Assembly: GCA_014529385.2 (NCBI GenBank) | Contig: CM043950.1 | Span: 67,482,435-67,546,434, forward strand | Direction: 5' to 3' | From: Adiantum capillus-veneris | Taxonomy: Eukaryota; Streptophyta; Polypodiopsida; Polypodiales; Pteridaceae | Length of the DNA stretch: 64,000 nucleotides | Part shown: positions 1-11,600 of the stretch, piece after piece | How positions within the stretch are numbered: position 1 is the first letter of the stretch | Layout: every line of letters starts with the position of its first letter | Notes under the pieces: model-generated | What the model was told of the DNA's origin: nothing | The model's input: only the letters and a program-made list of their open reading frames with translations | The model's database searches: none | Translations under genes and position numbers: made by a program

Positions 1-1191
1 AAGCGTAAAAAAGGGCTATTGAACTGGAGGCTCGCGACTTTAATTTAATTGGAAATCAACTCTACAAACGAGGAAAGGAAAATCAACTTAGAATCTCTGC
101 AAGTGAAAGCGAATACCTACTGATTCTAGAACGTGCACATGGAGGAATAAGTGGAGGCCATTTTTCAGGAGATAAGACGGCAAAAATTGTCTTAATCGCA
201 GGAATATGGTGGCCTACATTGCATATGGATGCTGAGGAGTTTGTAAAGCGTTGTGACGCATGTCAACGTACTAAGGTGCCAATAAAGAGAGATGAGATGC
301 CACTACGGCCAATGATGGGAGCATGGGCATTTTCAAAATGGGGCATTGATTTTTGTGGGGCCTATTTCACCCCTTGCATATCGCACCCATACCCAATATA
401 TCATTGTGGCTACGGACTATCTCACAAAATGGGCGGAAGCCAAGGCAACACAAAAAGCAGACGCAAGGACCATTGCACAATTTTTCTACGAGAATGTCTT
501 TGTACGATACGGATTACCAATAGAAATTGTCAGTGATTGAGGAACACGTTTTCTTAATGAAGTCATTGAATATCCGCTAGAGGAATTCATGGTCATACAT
601 AGAAAATTTGTTCCATATCATCCACAAGAAAATGGACAAGTTGCGGCCACAAATAAAACACTATGCATTGTTCTTACTAAAATTGTATCAGAGTCAAGGA
701 CAGATTGGGATCAGCAATTACACTCAACACTATGGGCATACAAGGTAGCTTACAAAACATCAATTGGAACAACACCGTACAACATGGTGTTTGGTCTAAA
801 TGCTATATTACCCATAGAGTTTTTAGTTCCAACTCTACAAGTAGCGAAACGCTTAGAATGGATAGGGCATGAGATCTCTTCAAGAATAGATGATCTTGAA
901 AAGCTAGATGAACTTTGACTAAGAGCTGTAGCTTCGATCTATGCTAAAAAGAGAAGACAAAAGAAATTTTTTGACACGCATGTCCGCACGAAAGAGTTCA
1001 AAACAAGTGATTATGTACTTTTTTATACTTTGAAGCCACATGCCAAGAAACTTAAAAAGTGAGGGATGGGACCCTTTGTGATTAGTGATTTATCACCAAG
1101 TGGAGCTGTCAAACTTGCTACATTGGCAGGAGAAGAAATACCAAACTGGATTAGTGGATGTCGATTAAAAAAGTATCATTTACCACTAACA
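1..1191 (+). pseudogene. Ty3/gypsy integrase, decayed, 5' end outside window
   Basis: Translation from base 1 shows the integrase zinc-binding module (GGISGGHF with the later C-D-A-C-Q pair), then the catalytic core (KWGIDF, YIIVATDYLTKWAEA, EIVSD, YHPQENGQ). A one-base insertion in a T run near 351-355 moves the frame; from 346 onward everything is in one frame but broken by TGA at 538-540, 916-918 and about 1060. The first of these follows the second catalytic Asp, where an Arg (CGA) is usual, so CpG decay is likely. The third catalytic residue also looks lost: the usual GQxE reads GQVA. The C-terminal part (GMGPFVISDLSPSG, NWISGCRLKKYH) matches the DNA-binding tail of gypsy integrases. Reverse transcriptase and gag, if present, lie before the window. 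The element is dead; family assignment is secure. Confidence 0.9.
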
Positions 1192-2382
1192 CAGGATATG
1201 CTTCAACAAATCCATCAAGAAAAACAACGGATGAAGGAGAAACAGAGGGTACGAGAAGAAGCCCAAGCAGAAGCAAAAGAACGCATTGCAAAAAGAAGGC
1301 TTCTACGACAACAACAACAATGTGGATCACCGTTGCGAATAAATGCTATTCGACTAACGAATTTTGGTGAAGACACAGTGGAGCCAATAATTGCAGTCAA
1401 AGTGGGAAGCAATCAAGTTGAATTGACGGCATTGCTTGATTCTGGAGCTCAAGAAAATCTGATCTCTTACAAATTATACAAATAGCTCAAGCCCAAAGAT
1501 CAACTACATCCTACTCCACAAGTGTTGGAAAGTAGTACATCACATTCGCTAAAAACATTGGGCTGGACTATATTGCATGTACAAATACATCAATATATTT
1601 ACCCCAACAAGTTTTATGTGGTTGAGGATGGGATCACACTACACCCCATGTTGTTGGGACAACCTTGGCAAAAAGAGTATAATGTGCAGATAGATTGGAA
1701 TTCAGATACAGTCAAAATTCAGCATGCACAAGAACAACAGGTGGTAGCCTTTGCTCAGCAAACCCAGAAGAACCAGATGACAACACCACAATCACTGGAT
1801 AAAGAACCAAAAGAATGGGTGCCACTAAAAAACAACACAATACCCATGGAGAACAACCAGGGAAAACATAAAACAACACAGACAGCAGTGAAAAGATCAA
1901 GGTTAGCAACACAAGAAAAACAAGTATGGGTGCGGAAGGATAGAGGTGACATGGCATACAAACCACAATACAACAGAAGAAGTCAGCACAAGAACACAGT
2001 TCAACCAACAACCACGGGAATAAAACAGATATGGATCCCAAAGAGAATGCTCAGTAACAACTTAAATGCGGCTTGCATTTGGATCCCGAAACCAAAGCAA
2101 CAGGAACTCCCTTCAGTACAAGCAAAACTGGCATGCAGACACACACTACATATGAAACCGGCAAACCAATCTATGTGGATGCCCATCAGCAGCACAACAA
2201 TGACGACCACGGATGTGGTAATAAACCTACAAAAACCTCCAAAACAAAGCTACAAATGGAAAGCAAAAGAGAAAATGATTACGGCCAATCCCGCCACGAC
2301 AATTCTCTCCACGGAGACAACCATGGCCATATCGACAGTACCGGCAAACCAAGCAACTTTTGCAAGAAAGACGATCAAATAG
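1192..2382 (+). pseudogene. Retropepsin-like domain and W-x-P repeat tail fused downstream of gypsy integrase
   Basis: The frame that encodes the integrase tail runs on without a break from 1066 to 1485, through a basic, Glu/Gln-rich linker (about 1195-1320), into an aspartic protease-like domain: LTALLDSGAQENLIS with the catalytic Asp at 1438. After an in-frame TAG at 1483-1485 the same frame continues (1486-2382) with the second half of the fold, including HPMLLGQPW, the hydrophobic-Gly motif expected late in retropepsins, at about 1645-1670. Beyond it comes a basic Gln/Thr/Lys-rich tail holding spaced W-[VI]-P-like motifs (EWVP, VWVR, IWIP twice, MWMP). In Ty3/gypsy elements the protease normally lies before reverse transcriptase, so its place here is unusual. 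Whether this is a second protease, or a protease-fold binding domain, cannot be told. The stop codons make it a pseudogene. Confidence 0.75.
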
Positions 2383-2636
2383 AGAGCTGTAGAGTTACAA
2401 CTTTTACTTGCAAAGAAAATCCGCCAACCAAATCAACAACCAACACGAAACCTCGACGTCGAATGCCAATAAGCATATTGCTTATTCCCTCCTCTCGCAC
2501 AGCATTGATTTTCCATGCATTGACTGAGTATGCATCAAATAGAGCCACATTACACGGCCGAGCATTAGCACAATTTTTAACCCGTGCACTACACATACAC
2601 CGAGGCAATACCTTGTCGTCCAGGAGGACTCCGACT

Positions 2637-2650
2637 AGGAGGGGGGGAGG
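2637..2650 (+). other. Polypurine tract of the first gypsy remnant
   Basis: AGGAGGGGGGGAGG is preceded by a GTCCAGGAGGACTCC-type stretch, the usual arrangement at the 3' end of plant gypsy elements just before the 3' LTR. It ends the internal region begun at base 1. The LTR expected to start at about 2651 cannot be delimited because no partner copy is in the window. Confidence 0.6.
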
Positions 2651-2882
2651 CATTCTCAATGCGGACCCAATGAAGATAAAAAGAGTAAAAAAGGGCATGT
2701 TTTTTGACTATTTTGAAGGGTTTTTGTTTGATTGCAAAATTTTCTGAACTAACCTAAGTACATATGCCATTATACAGCATGAATCTACAAGTATATGGGA
2801 CCAAACGAAAACAAAATCTTGTACCATGCAACCTGCTGCGACAGATAGCTGGTACTCTTCAAATCTGGAACTTTGCACTTTA

Positions 2883-4565
2883 TTAGCCCCCGGGATCAAA
2901 CGGGAAACTAATCATTTTCCCCAGAGTGAGCATTCCTTTAAAAAAATCGCACCATCCTCTAGGATCATAGGGCATATAAAGTAACTGACAGCAATCATAG
3001 CTAGCATGATAACCTCCTGGGTCATAAGGTAGTGGAAGATTATATTTCAAGTATATTGCATCTCCACAAACTTTCTCATAGCATAGGAACAAAAAGTCCC
3101 AAATTTCCATCATAGCAGAACCCAGAGGCAAAATGAATTCAATCACTATGGTTTCCAAAATATCAATCTGCATTTGTGAGTCATTGAATTCCATCACTTC
3201 ATTTGATACCACAAACGCTGCATGGTTGCCTTCTCTAGTAGGCACAATCTCCTCTAGAGCCTCATCCAAAATAAACATAAGCTCTTCATCATATGTTGTA
3301 GGATGTTCTTCACTACTCTTATCACAAGGAACTCAAAATTCCTCTAGCGCATCATCAAGCAGATCCATAAGCTCCATATCTTCCTCCTTGGAGGAACCAC
3401 CTAGTTTGTGAGTATTATCGCAGGAAACCTCATGGCTTGTTGCATACATAGGCACGAATTGTTCTGGCAGCTTCACACTCCCATTCAAATATCTTTCCAC
3501 TTCAATAGCACAAGTCTCAGCATGCATTACAAAGCTAGCATCAATTTCTTTTTCCATAGCATCATCATAGCAAACCTTGTAGCCTGTAGTAGTCATATCA
3601 TCCATCACCCCCTCTAAATATGCATCTCCATAATCATAATCTTTGTCTTGGTTCGCATCAAATACATATGGTTGAGCATCAAATACATCTACATCATCAC
3701 TAGTGTCCTGAAATGCAGCCATAGACACGAAACCCTCTTGTATAGCATCATCCAAAACAATTTCTTTTGCATGTAATGTTGCATAAGCATTCTCTTCATG
3801 GTCTACACCCAAAGAGCACTCCAAATGAGCATCCACATCACATATTGACTCTGAAAAACATGTTTCTTGATCACTGCCATCAACTATGCTTGTATGCAAA
3901 TCATGTACTGGCTCTGAGAAACCTGCTTCCTCATTTATGTCACTTTGAGAGGTTATGACTGCATGCTTAGCATCCACAGAGTCATATCTGCTTTGGAATA
4001 AAGAAGACAATCCCAATCGAGCATAAACAGTATCTACTATGAAATCATCATCTGCATGCAATAATGTCTCGTCTTCCAGAAGACATGCATCAATAACAAA
4101 TTCTAGCTTAGCATTTTCTTTGGCTTTACTTCTTGTAGAAATATGCTCCCAGAATTCATCATAGTTAAGGATCTGCATCTGATCCCCTTCACCTTTACTG
4201 AAGACAACCTTACTTCGTTCAGTAATCTCTTTTATTTCTTGATCTAGAATCCTTGAGCTCTCGTAAATAAATTCCTCTGCAAAATACTCCCACCGTGTGG
4301 GATATTCTTCTACGAGTTCTTGAACCTGCTTTTTAAAATCCGAGTTTACAGCCTCTTCAAAAGCTGCAATCATCCGATCTTCTGGAACATTTTGGCTCTT
4401 CATCTCAGCTTTGTAACATGCAATAAAACCTTCTAGATCATATCCCTGAAAATTATAAGACTGCTCCCAAACAGCATCAAGTGCTAGCTCTACAGCATCA
4501 TCAATCTGCTTCTTTATCTGCATGGCTTTTACTTCCTGCAGACATCCCTGAACTAATTCCATCAT
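2883..4565 (-). pseudogene. Gag-like ORF with long acidic tail, one internal stop
   Basis: The minus-strand frame from the first ATG (4565) is open for 561 codons except for one TGA at 3333-3335. The N-terminal 110 residues (YNFQGYDLEGFIACYKAEM, VPEDRMIAAFEEAV, YPTRWEYFAEEFIYES) resemble in spacing and composition the capsid-like gag domain of plant gypsy elements: F-x-G, helix, short linker, then W-x-x-F. The following 330 residues are strongly acidic, with alternating Asp/Glu and His/Cys-containing segments and no zinc knuckle. Near the C-terminus PYDPGG, PYDPRG and PFDPGG occur, and LLDDALEEF/ILDEALEEI flank the stop, suggesting a short duplication. No pol follows on this strand, because the plus-strand remnant abuts it at 2650. 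It may be a retroelement gag or a gag-derived host gene that later broke. Moderate confidence in gag likeness, low in function. Confidence 0.55.
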
Positions 4566-4683
4566 TTTTGGCAAATCTACAAAACTGGTAGATTTTTATC
4601 AAATCCATTGGCATTGAAATCTTCAATAAACTACTTTAACTGTTCTGGCATCTCCCATCTTTACCTCCCACCCCGGCTCGTTT

Positions 4684-4704
4684 CGCGTCAGGTTCACCAA
4701 AGTT
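4684..4704 (-). promoter_or_regulatory. Probable primer-binding site and LTR edge, minus-strand element
   Basis: Read on the minus strand, an LTR-like end CCCCCGACA is followed after three bases by TTGGTGAACCTGACGCG, then by the gag-like ORF 120 bases on. The spacing and the TTTGG start match the LTR/primer site of the intact gypsy element at 41170-41192. The LTR itself would extend from 4704 to higher coordinates; its far end cannot be placed. The primer tRNA was not identified. Confidence 0.5.
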
Positions 4705-4873
4705 GTCGGGGGATATGTGTTCGCTACGTGAGCTGGGCAGGCGCCGGGCCTCTGGTTGTAGGAGGTGTGAAAGAGAGAGAACAAGAGACAATGACAGCTC
4801 TACCAATCACCACAATCATCAATTAATTGATTATTACTTTGAGTACAACTTAGTCCTTACGCCAAGGCGGTCT

Positions 4874-5033
4874 GTTAACAGCACCGTCACTTGGATCATC
4901 TACTAACTAGGAGTTTAGGCTCCCGCTTTACAGAATTAATCGGGCCGTTAACGACACCGTCACTTGGATCATCTGCTAACTAGGAGTTTAGGCTCCCGCT
5001 TTACAGAATTAACCGGGCCATTAACGACACCGG
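4874..5033. repeat. 73-bp tandem duplication
   Basis: Two full units start at 4874 and 4947, with a partial third from 5020; each begins GTTAAC(A/G)(G/A)CACCG and includes CACTTGGATCATCT and AGGAGTTTAGGCTCCCGC. Units differ at only a few bases, so the duplication is recent. It lies inside the putative LTR of the minus-strand element. Confidence 0.9.
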
Positions 5034-5502
5034 ACTTAAAAGAATGTTAATCCAATCTCTATATGATGACGGTTGTGGAAATGTCCTCCTGTCCCTTTAT
5101 ACTTTCTTTGAATTATCTGCTTCAATTGCCTTGGAATCTGCAAGTTTCAATTCTATTCACTGCTTCAATTTTCATGCTCCCTGCTTTATATGCTTTACTC
5201 TGCCTTAATTACCGCTTACAAGCTTCAAGTTTCTTCTCTAATCGACTTGATTATTATTGCCTTCAAGCTCTGTATACCTTTGATTACCTCTTTTCGAGTA
5301 TCCCTTGTCACACAAATTTCCTTGCTTGCTTCATGTGCCCTTGCTATATCCTCCCGTGATACCTTGGTTAGAGAACGAAACAATTTATGCCGAGAACCTT
5401 GCTTGCTCTTTTTCTTGGTAGTCCGAATCCGCTCTCGAGTGAGCTCCCTTCCTACTCCTTCCTGCTTATGGCCGAGAGAAAGAACGAGCCCTTTGTTCAA
5501 GC

Positions 5503-5560
<58 letters not shown>

Positions 5561-7580
5561 GAGAGAAAGAGAACGCCCTTGTTCAGGCTCCTCCTACTTC
5601 CTTTGTCTTGTCGAGCTCCCTCCAAAACCCTTCTTCTCCCTTCCTCCTTTATTAGTCAAGGATGAGAGGGGGAGAGACCAAGAGAGAGCTTTTGCTTGCC
5701 GATCATGAGAGCGAGAGAGAGGTAGCTTTGCTCCTCCGTCCCTTGCTCCGAGCCCTCCCCTCGCGGCTCTTTTTGCCTTTACTTACGTTCTTCCTCTCCT
5801 TGCCCTCGTTTTTTGCATCGAATCCCTTTGCATGCCATAAAAGCCCTCTTTTAATAGCTTCTCTCAATAGCGGCCGGCGTCACTGACATGGCATGAACCG
5901 GCTCCATGACGTGGCGGTCGACGGGTCGAGCAATGCAAAAATCGGCAGAATTAGCTTCGAATCTGAGCGCCCTGCTGTGCTGATCCCATTTCGCTTCATG
6001 CTCGGCATCATCCGATGCTTCTAGTGGCCGGTGCGAATAGTCCTTGCCTTGCATAGCTGCTCACTACCTTCGCCATCGCCTTGCTTTTTCTTTCTTTTGT
6101 TTTCCCACTAAAACCCTTTAGTGGGTGGCCTTTGCGTTAATGGGCGGCCATTCCCTATTATGGGTGGGCTTTTATGAGCTAATGACCGCCTTTTTGGCTC
6201 ATGTGGGTGGGCAACCATGCCCTTAGCTTCTGAAAGGGCACCACATTTGGGCATAAATATTGGCCCTGCCCAGGTAAGTATATCCCACAGTCAATGCATT
6301 CCAAGAGATTACATTCGGAACACGAAGCTCTTCAAGCACTTTTTATGCTTTCGTAACGGCACCACAACTGGCATGCATATCATCCAGGCAATGTTAAGCT
6401 TGACATTCGGCTCCAAACTTTTTTAGCATTACTGTAAATTAATATGAATCTCCCTGCTTTACATAAGTATCGGCCAAAGCTCTGTTAAGCACATCATGTT
6501 TTAGCCGGCCATGGAATTCAATTCAACTGGAGCATTAGCTATCAATGCACTGCAAGAGATTCAATTCTGAACAAGATATTCCTCGAGCACTTTTTCCACC
6601 ATTTTCCAGAACCCGGATGAAGCTCAAAACTCCCAGCTGAGATGCCAACCGAGCCGACCGGACAGGTACGGAACCGGCCCTGGGTGAATCTTTAATGGCC
6701 AATATCTTGGCGACCGGAACTCCGATCACTGATCTGAAAAGATCAACGCGCTGCACAAAGTGAGCACTTCAATTCCGTGCATTCATTTCATTTCTGTCAC
6801 CTCAATTGCAATTGCCCAGTACGGTACGGATCTGCAATCGACTTGAACTTTAAACTACCATAACTTCTTCACCGTAGCTCCAATCGACGAGCCGTAAAGA
6901 CAGGCCGGTAGAGCTCTTCAAGCTCTACAGTTCTAGATCATAATATTATATCTGTGCTCACTTTAAGTATAGTCCATTTTTGGCATCATTAAGGCATCAA
7001 TAGACCTTTAAAGCCGCATCTGGCATACATTAATCATTAGACTTGGCATGTTAACAAGCCCTCATCTCACTGACCATTAATCAAGTAGGCTTCAAAGAAG
7101 CTTAGCTTGCATTTCTCTGATCTTTTTTTCATCATGGCAGTGGAGCTGCACGACAGCATCGACTAGCTCTCACGGCCAAACCGGATATCCGTTTGCCACC
7201 AAACTTCACGAGCGGCTTTCCTAGACCATCAACAACCAAGTGCTATGGTGGTAGACCACCACAAATCATCGACGGCATGCAAACGCAACCACGGGCGCTT
7301 CCAGAGCGACAAATTGCCAAACGGAGCTTCCGTGAAGCCAAAGCCAACAAAAACCATATGGCAGGGATCCCCAAGGAACTATGAAGCTATGGAGACTAAC
7401 ATCAAGAAATTTCTTTGCCGAAAAGCACTCCAAGAGTCAGAAAACGACTCAGAGGCTCTGAAAGCCAAACAGGGAGATTCTATCTATCTTTTTGACTTTT
7501 TTATTGAAATAGGGCTTAAAGGGGACTCAGGGGGGCTCAGGGCATGTACCAGTAGCATTTCCCATATAAATTTCATCAAG
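5034..7580. other. Non-coding LTR/UTR-like tract
   Basis: No supportable gene. The minus-strand reading is rich in CT/GA runs and resembles a long LTR or leader. Two diverged direct copies are visible: 6290-6360 (CAATGCATTCCAAGAGATT, later CAAGCACTTTTTATGC) and 6541-6605 (CAATGCACTGCAAGAGATT, later CGAGCACTTTTTCCAC), about 250 bases apart. Short degenerate repeats of GTGGGTGG occur at 6120-6210. Confidence 0.6.
5503..5572. repeat. (GA)n microsatellite
   Basis: About 70 bases of nearly pure GA with a few C and AA interruptions. Open frames across it encode only Arg/Glu runs and are not genes. Confidence 0.95.
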
Positions 7581-8459
7581 AGACATCCTACGCGTAGGAT
7601 GTCTCAAGGCCATGTTTTGGAACCAAACTCAACATCTCCCCTCATACACAGCTTCTACATAGCCTATACATGCTAGCCATCAAGTTTCATCACATTTGGA
7701 CAAGAGTTGACCTCATATGGATCAAAAAACGGAAAGTCAGGGCATAGAGGCAATGATGGGTCATAGACCTACCAAAACTAGTCCAAATCACATGAAACTT
7801 GCACAATATACTCATTAGCACATTGCCAAGCTAACTGTGGGGTCAGATATGAATATTAATGAAATAGACATCCTACGCGTAGGATGTCTAAATGACCAAT
7901 TTGACCTCCAGCTGGTGTTTTTGAGTTCCAGATGTCTTTATAACACCTTCACAAGCTCATGTATCAAATTTCAAGCCATTCCCATTACATTTGGCCCCCA
8001 AAACCTCCAAGATGCACTTTTTGAGCCTAAAAACACTACACATGCTCTTGACAACACCAATGCTTATCCAAATCAAAATCTAAGAGCAGAGCCATGTTCT
8101 ACATGCTAAGGGCTACCCACAGAACCAACTTCAAGTCATTTTGAGAAAATAGACATCCTACGTGTAGGATGTCTCCAGTGTCATATTTACCTTATGTGCA
8201 GGAATTGACTTCATGGGAGCCTCTTACATGGTATAAGAAGCCTACATATCAAATTTGAACCCATTTGAATATCATTTGCCACCTGTTTAGCACATCCTAC
8301 CCAATTTGTGAGCCAAAATCCTAAATCTGCTCAAAATTGCATTTTCTGATGCCCAAACCCAATTCCAACTACATAGCCATGTTGCACAGGTCAAGGGCCA
8401 CAAGCCTGTCAAGTTTCACCAAAAACAGAGAAGGTAGACATCCTACGCCTAGGATGTCT
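7581..8459. repeat. Four 24-bp palindromes at 285-bp period in a diverged tandem repeat
   Basis: The half-site AGACATCCTACG followed by its reverse complement lies at 7581-7604, 7866-7889, 8151-8174 and 8436-8459. The starts are exactly 285 bases apart three times. Copies one and two are perfect palindromes; copies three and four each carry one central change (CGTG, CGCC). The intervening 261 bases are only weakly alike: CAAGTTTCATCACATTTGG, ATCAAATTTCAAGCC and ATCAAATTTGAACCC fall at matching offsets, as do GAGCCATGTTCTACA and TAGCCATGTTGCACA. This is an old tandem array whose palindrome is far better kept than the rest. It directly precedes the accessory ORF at 8626, so it probably belongs to that retroelement's untranslated region. 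Confidence 0.9.
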
Positions 8460-8625
8460 ACATGATTATTTTTAAGCCAAAAATCTATTGTGGGCACATG
8501 CAGGGTTTCCCTAGTTCCTTTTGAGTTCTTATTTCAATTTTCAAGTCATTTGGATAGTCGGAACTCAGTTTATCATCTAATATGTAAAAAACGCTAACTT
8601 TGGACTACTGAGTGCAACAGGATCC

Positions 8626-11600
8626 ATGGCAGCCACAAAATCACCTGCAAAGAAGAAGAGGATGACCATCAAGGACTACTTAGAAGAAGTGGAGCCTTTT
8701 GTTATCCCAGAGGGAACCCTAAAGCCCACAAGCACGTGGATTCAAGATGACCTGCTAGAGACCAATGATCTGAGAATCTACTAAGGAGTCTTTAAAGATC
8801 CGGAGGGAAATACAGTGGAGCTACCCATGATACCTCGAGAGCTCAATAAATTTGTCAAGAGCAATATGGGAGATTACTTGGAGAAACTGGATCTCCACAA
8901 TTACTTTGAAGCCTTGCCAGCAGGGATTGATATTAAAAGAGTGTGGGAATTTGTCACCACAATCAAAGAGGACGGCATAGCCCGAGTTACAGATCTACAA
9001 GGCAAACCTGATATGATGATTGTCATCACAGAGAAGACGGTGGCAGCAGCACTTGACATCTCTAACAAAGGAGACAGTGTAACAAAGAGGCGAGATGACA
9101 TTAAAGTCTACTCGGAAAAGAAGAATAACTACACATTTGAAGATATTGCAAACCCGAAGGTGGCTATCATGAGCCAACTATACAATCAATACTTCCACAT
9201 GTGTACCAAGCGGCCATAGAAATACAGGATGCCACCTGGAGCTATTGCCACCACTTTCACCTGGGAAATGTAGAAGAGCAAACCAAAAGAGATAAATTAT
9301 TCCGCTTACATCCACGACAATCTTGTGAAGATGGGGACCAAAAATCCCACCTATATTGTACCTGGTGAGCTGATAACAAAAGTTGTCTATGGAGCATTGC
9401 ATGCCAAGGGAAACTGGCCTCTACCTCCCTCGCAAAATGATTGGCTCAAGTTGAAAGAATACAAGGAAGAAGAACCTCCTAAGGCGCCCAGGGTAGCCAC
9501 AAGGTTGAAGCGTCGGTTAGAGACCGTGCTAGAAGAGCCACCAGAGCCAAAGAAGGGAAATAAAGAAACTCTACAGGTGCCAATCAAGGAAACAAAGTCA
9601 CAGAAAGCGGCACGGCTAGAAAGACTGATGGAAAGTTTCAGAACCGAGAGAGCACTAAAAGGAGATCTGAGCGAGTTGTGGAAGTCATCCCTTGAGGCTA
9701 TGTCTGGATCATCCCGAAGGATTCACAGGGATCAGTTTGAAGATTATATCAAGAACTTAGAGATCTTAGATGCTATGGCGGAGAATATCCCGAATATACC
9801 GTTTACAGACGAAGAGGTGGACGAAGTGAGACGGCAGCTGCTAGAAGAGCAGGAAGGCCAAGAAAGATAGAGAAAAACAAAGGCGGATTGGGATTTTAAG
9901 AAGAAGTAATCAACTCCACCGTCCTATTGGGAATCCAACCCACCACCAAAACCACCTCCTCTTAGTCCTCCGCAAACCCAACAAAAAGAGGAGTTGAACA
10001 GACCTGATGAACAAAAATATTCCAAGCAAGATAAAAATAAAGAGGAAGAGCAGAAGGCAGAAGCTGAGCCAAAAGATGAGAAGCCAGATCCAGAAGCCGA
10101 TCTGGATGCGGCACTACAAAGATGCCAAGAGATGGAACGACAGAATCAGGCAGCATAACAAAAGCTTCAAAGAGCAGAGGAGGAATACAAGAAAATCATC
10201 AAGTCACTGGACAGATGCGGAGAAAGAGAGGGACAATTTGACACTGCAGCTTGCTGATGAGTCCAAAGAGGTTGAAACCTTGAGGAATGCTAAGGAAAAG
10301 GCTTAGATAGAACATGAGGCAAGCCAAGATGAAGTGATAGAGCTAAAAGATCAGATGAAAGTGAAAGATCAGACCATCCAAAGGCTAAGGGCATCTCCGG
10401 CCAGAGTCAAAGCTGCTACCTCGACTGGCACAAATTCAGAGAATGATCTATATGAAGAACAGATGAAGGAGCTTCAAAAGGAGTTGACACTAGAGAAGAG
10501 ACAAAGACTGATGTTGGCCGAGGGATCTCTAGTAATGCAAAGCCGTCTGGAAGATGAAAACAATGCCATGAAAAATGAGCTAGAAGCCTTGAAAAAGACT
10601 GTTGTTGGCCGAGGGATCTCTAGTAATGCAAAGCCGTCTGGAAGATGAGAACAAGGCCATGAAAAATGAGCTAGAAGCCTTGAAAAAGAAGATGGACGAG
10701 GATGAAGACACCAAGAGGAAGCTAGAAGAGGCTAAAAAAACCAATGCAAATCTGAACGACCTCTTAGTAAACATGGGAGATCAAGCGGAACAGGAAAAGA
10801 AGGCATATCAGAAGCAGATAGATGAGTTGAAAGGCCAACAACAGACTGAAGAGCAACACTTGAGCACAAGGCCAGCAGCAATGGAAGGCATTGACATAGA
10901 AAATGTGTCAGATCCAGTGGACACCACTCTGCAAGAGGACATCCTTGTTGGACCATCACAAGAACCCCAGGATCTAACACAAGAAGAAGAAGAAAATCTA
11001 AAGAAGGCAATAGAAGCGGCAATAAATGACACGGCCAAAGAAGTAATGGAGTGGGAGCAGAGAGTATTTAGATCTATGACCATTCAGAAGTTAGATGCCA
11101 ATATTATTCGGCATGAATGGCTACAACCTTCTCTCCCATATCCTCTTCTAAAGTATGAAGCTGCTACAATAAACAAACGGATTAAAGAGGAGCCAATAGT
11201 GCCACTATACAAAGCAGATATCTCCAAACCAGAAGGAGTTAAGCTGATTGTGGACTCTCAGCCAAAGTGGAGAAAGGCATGGCTAACCAAATACCCGCAG
11301 TATTTAGTTCATAAGGTAGAGGCGCCTAAAAGAGTCAGAGGCAACCTTAGCTTTTGCCCTCTACCAAGGATGCGGACCTGGAAAGCCCAAGAGCTGCTGC
11401 AGAAAAGCCAACCCACATGGCTTAACTACCAAAAGCTGCCACGCACGAAGGCAGGCGAGAGAATGAGTGAGCAATACATGGTGAAAACCCCAACGGGCGC
11501 CATTAAATTGTTCACTGGCTCGCCTGACCTCTCTTGCATCATGCTCAGAAAAATCTGTAAAACCCTTCTGGCAGTTTTGGAAACCTTTAAACCTGGACAG

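Noticed and set aside
5190-5708. Open frames across GA/CT runs (also 30781-30984, 55598-55792, 56850-57089)
   Set aside because: They translate microsatellites into simple residue repeats and have no other coding signal.
6100-6125. Telomere-like AAACCCT
   Set aside because: A single occurrence, no tandem repeat.
7581-8459. Evenly spaced palindromes as a CRISPR-like array
   Set aside because: The spacing of 285 bases, residual similarity between spacers and plant context fit a decayed tandem repeat, not CRISPR.
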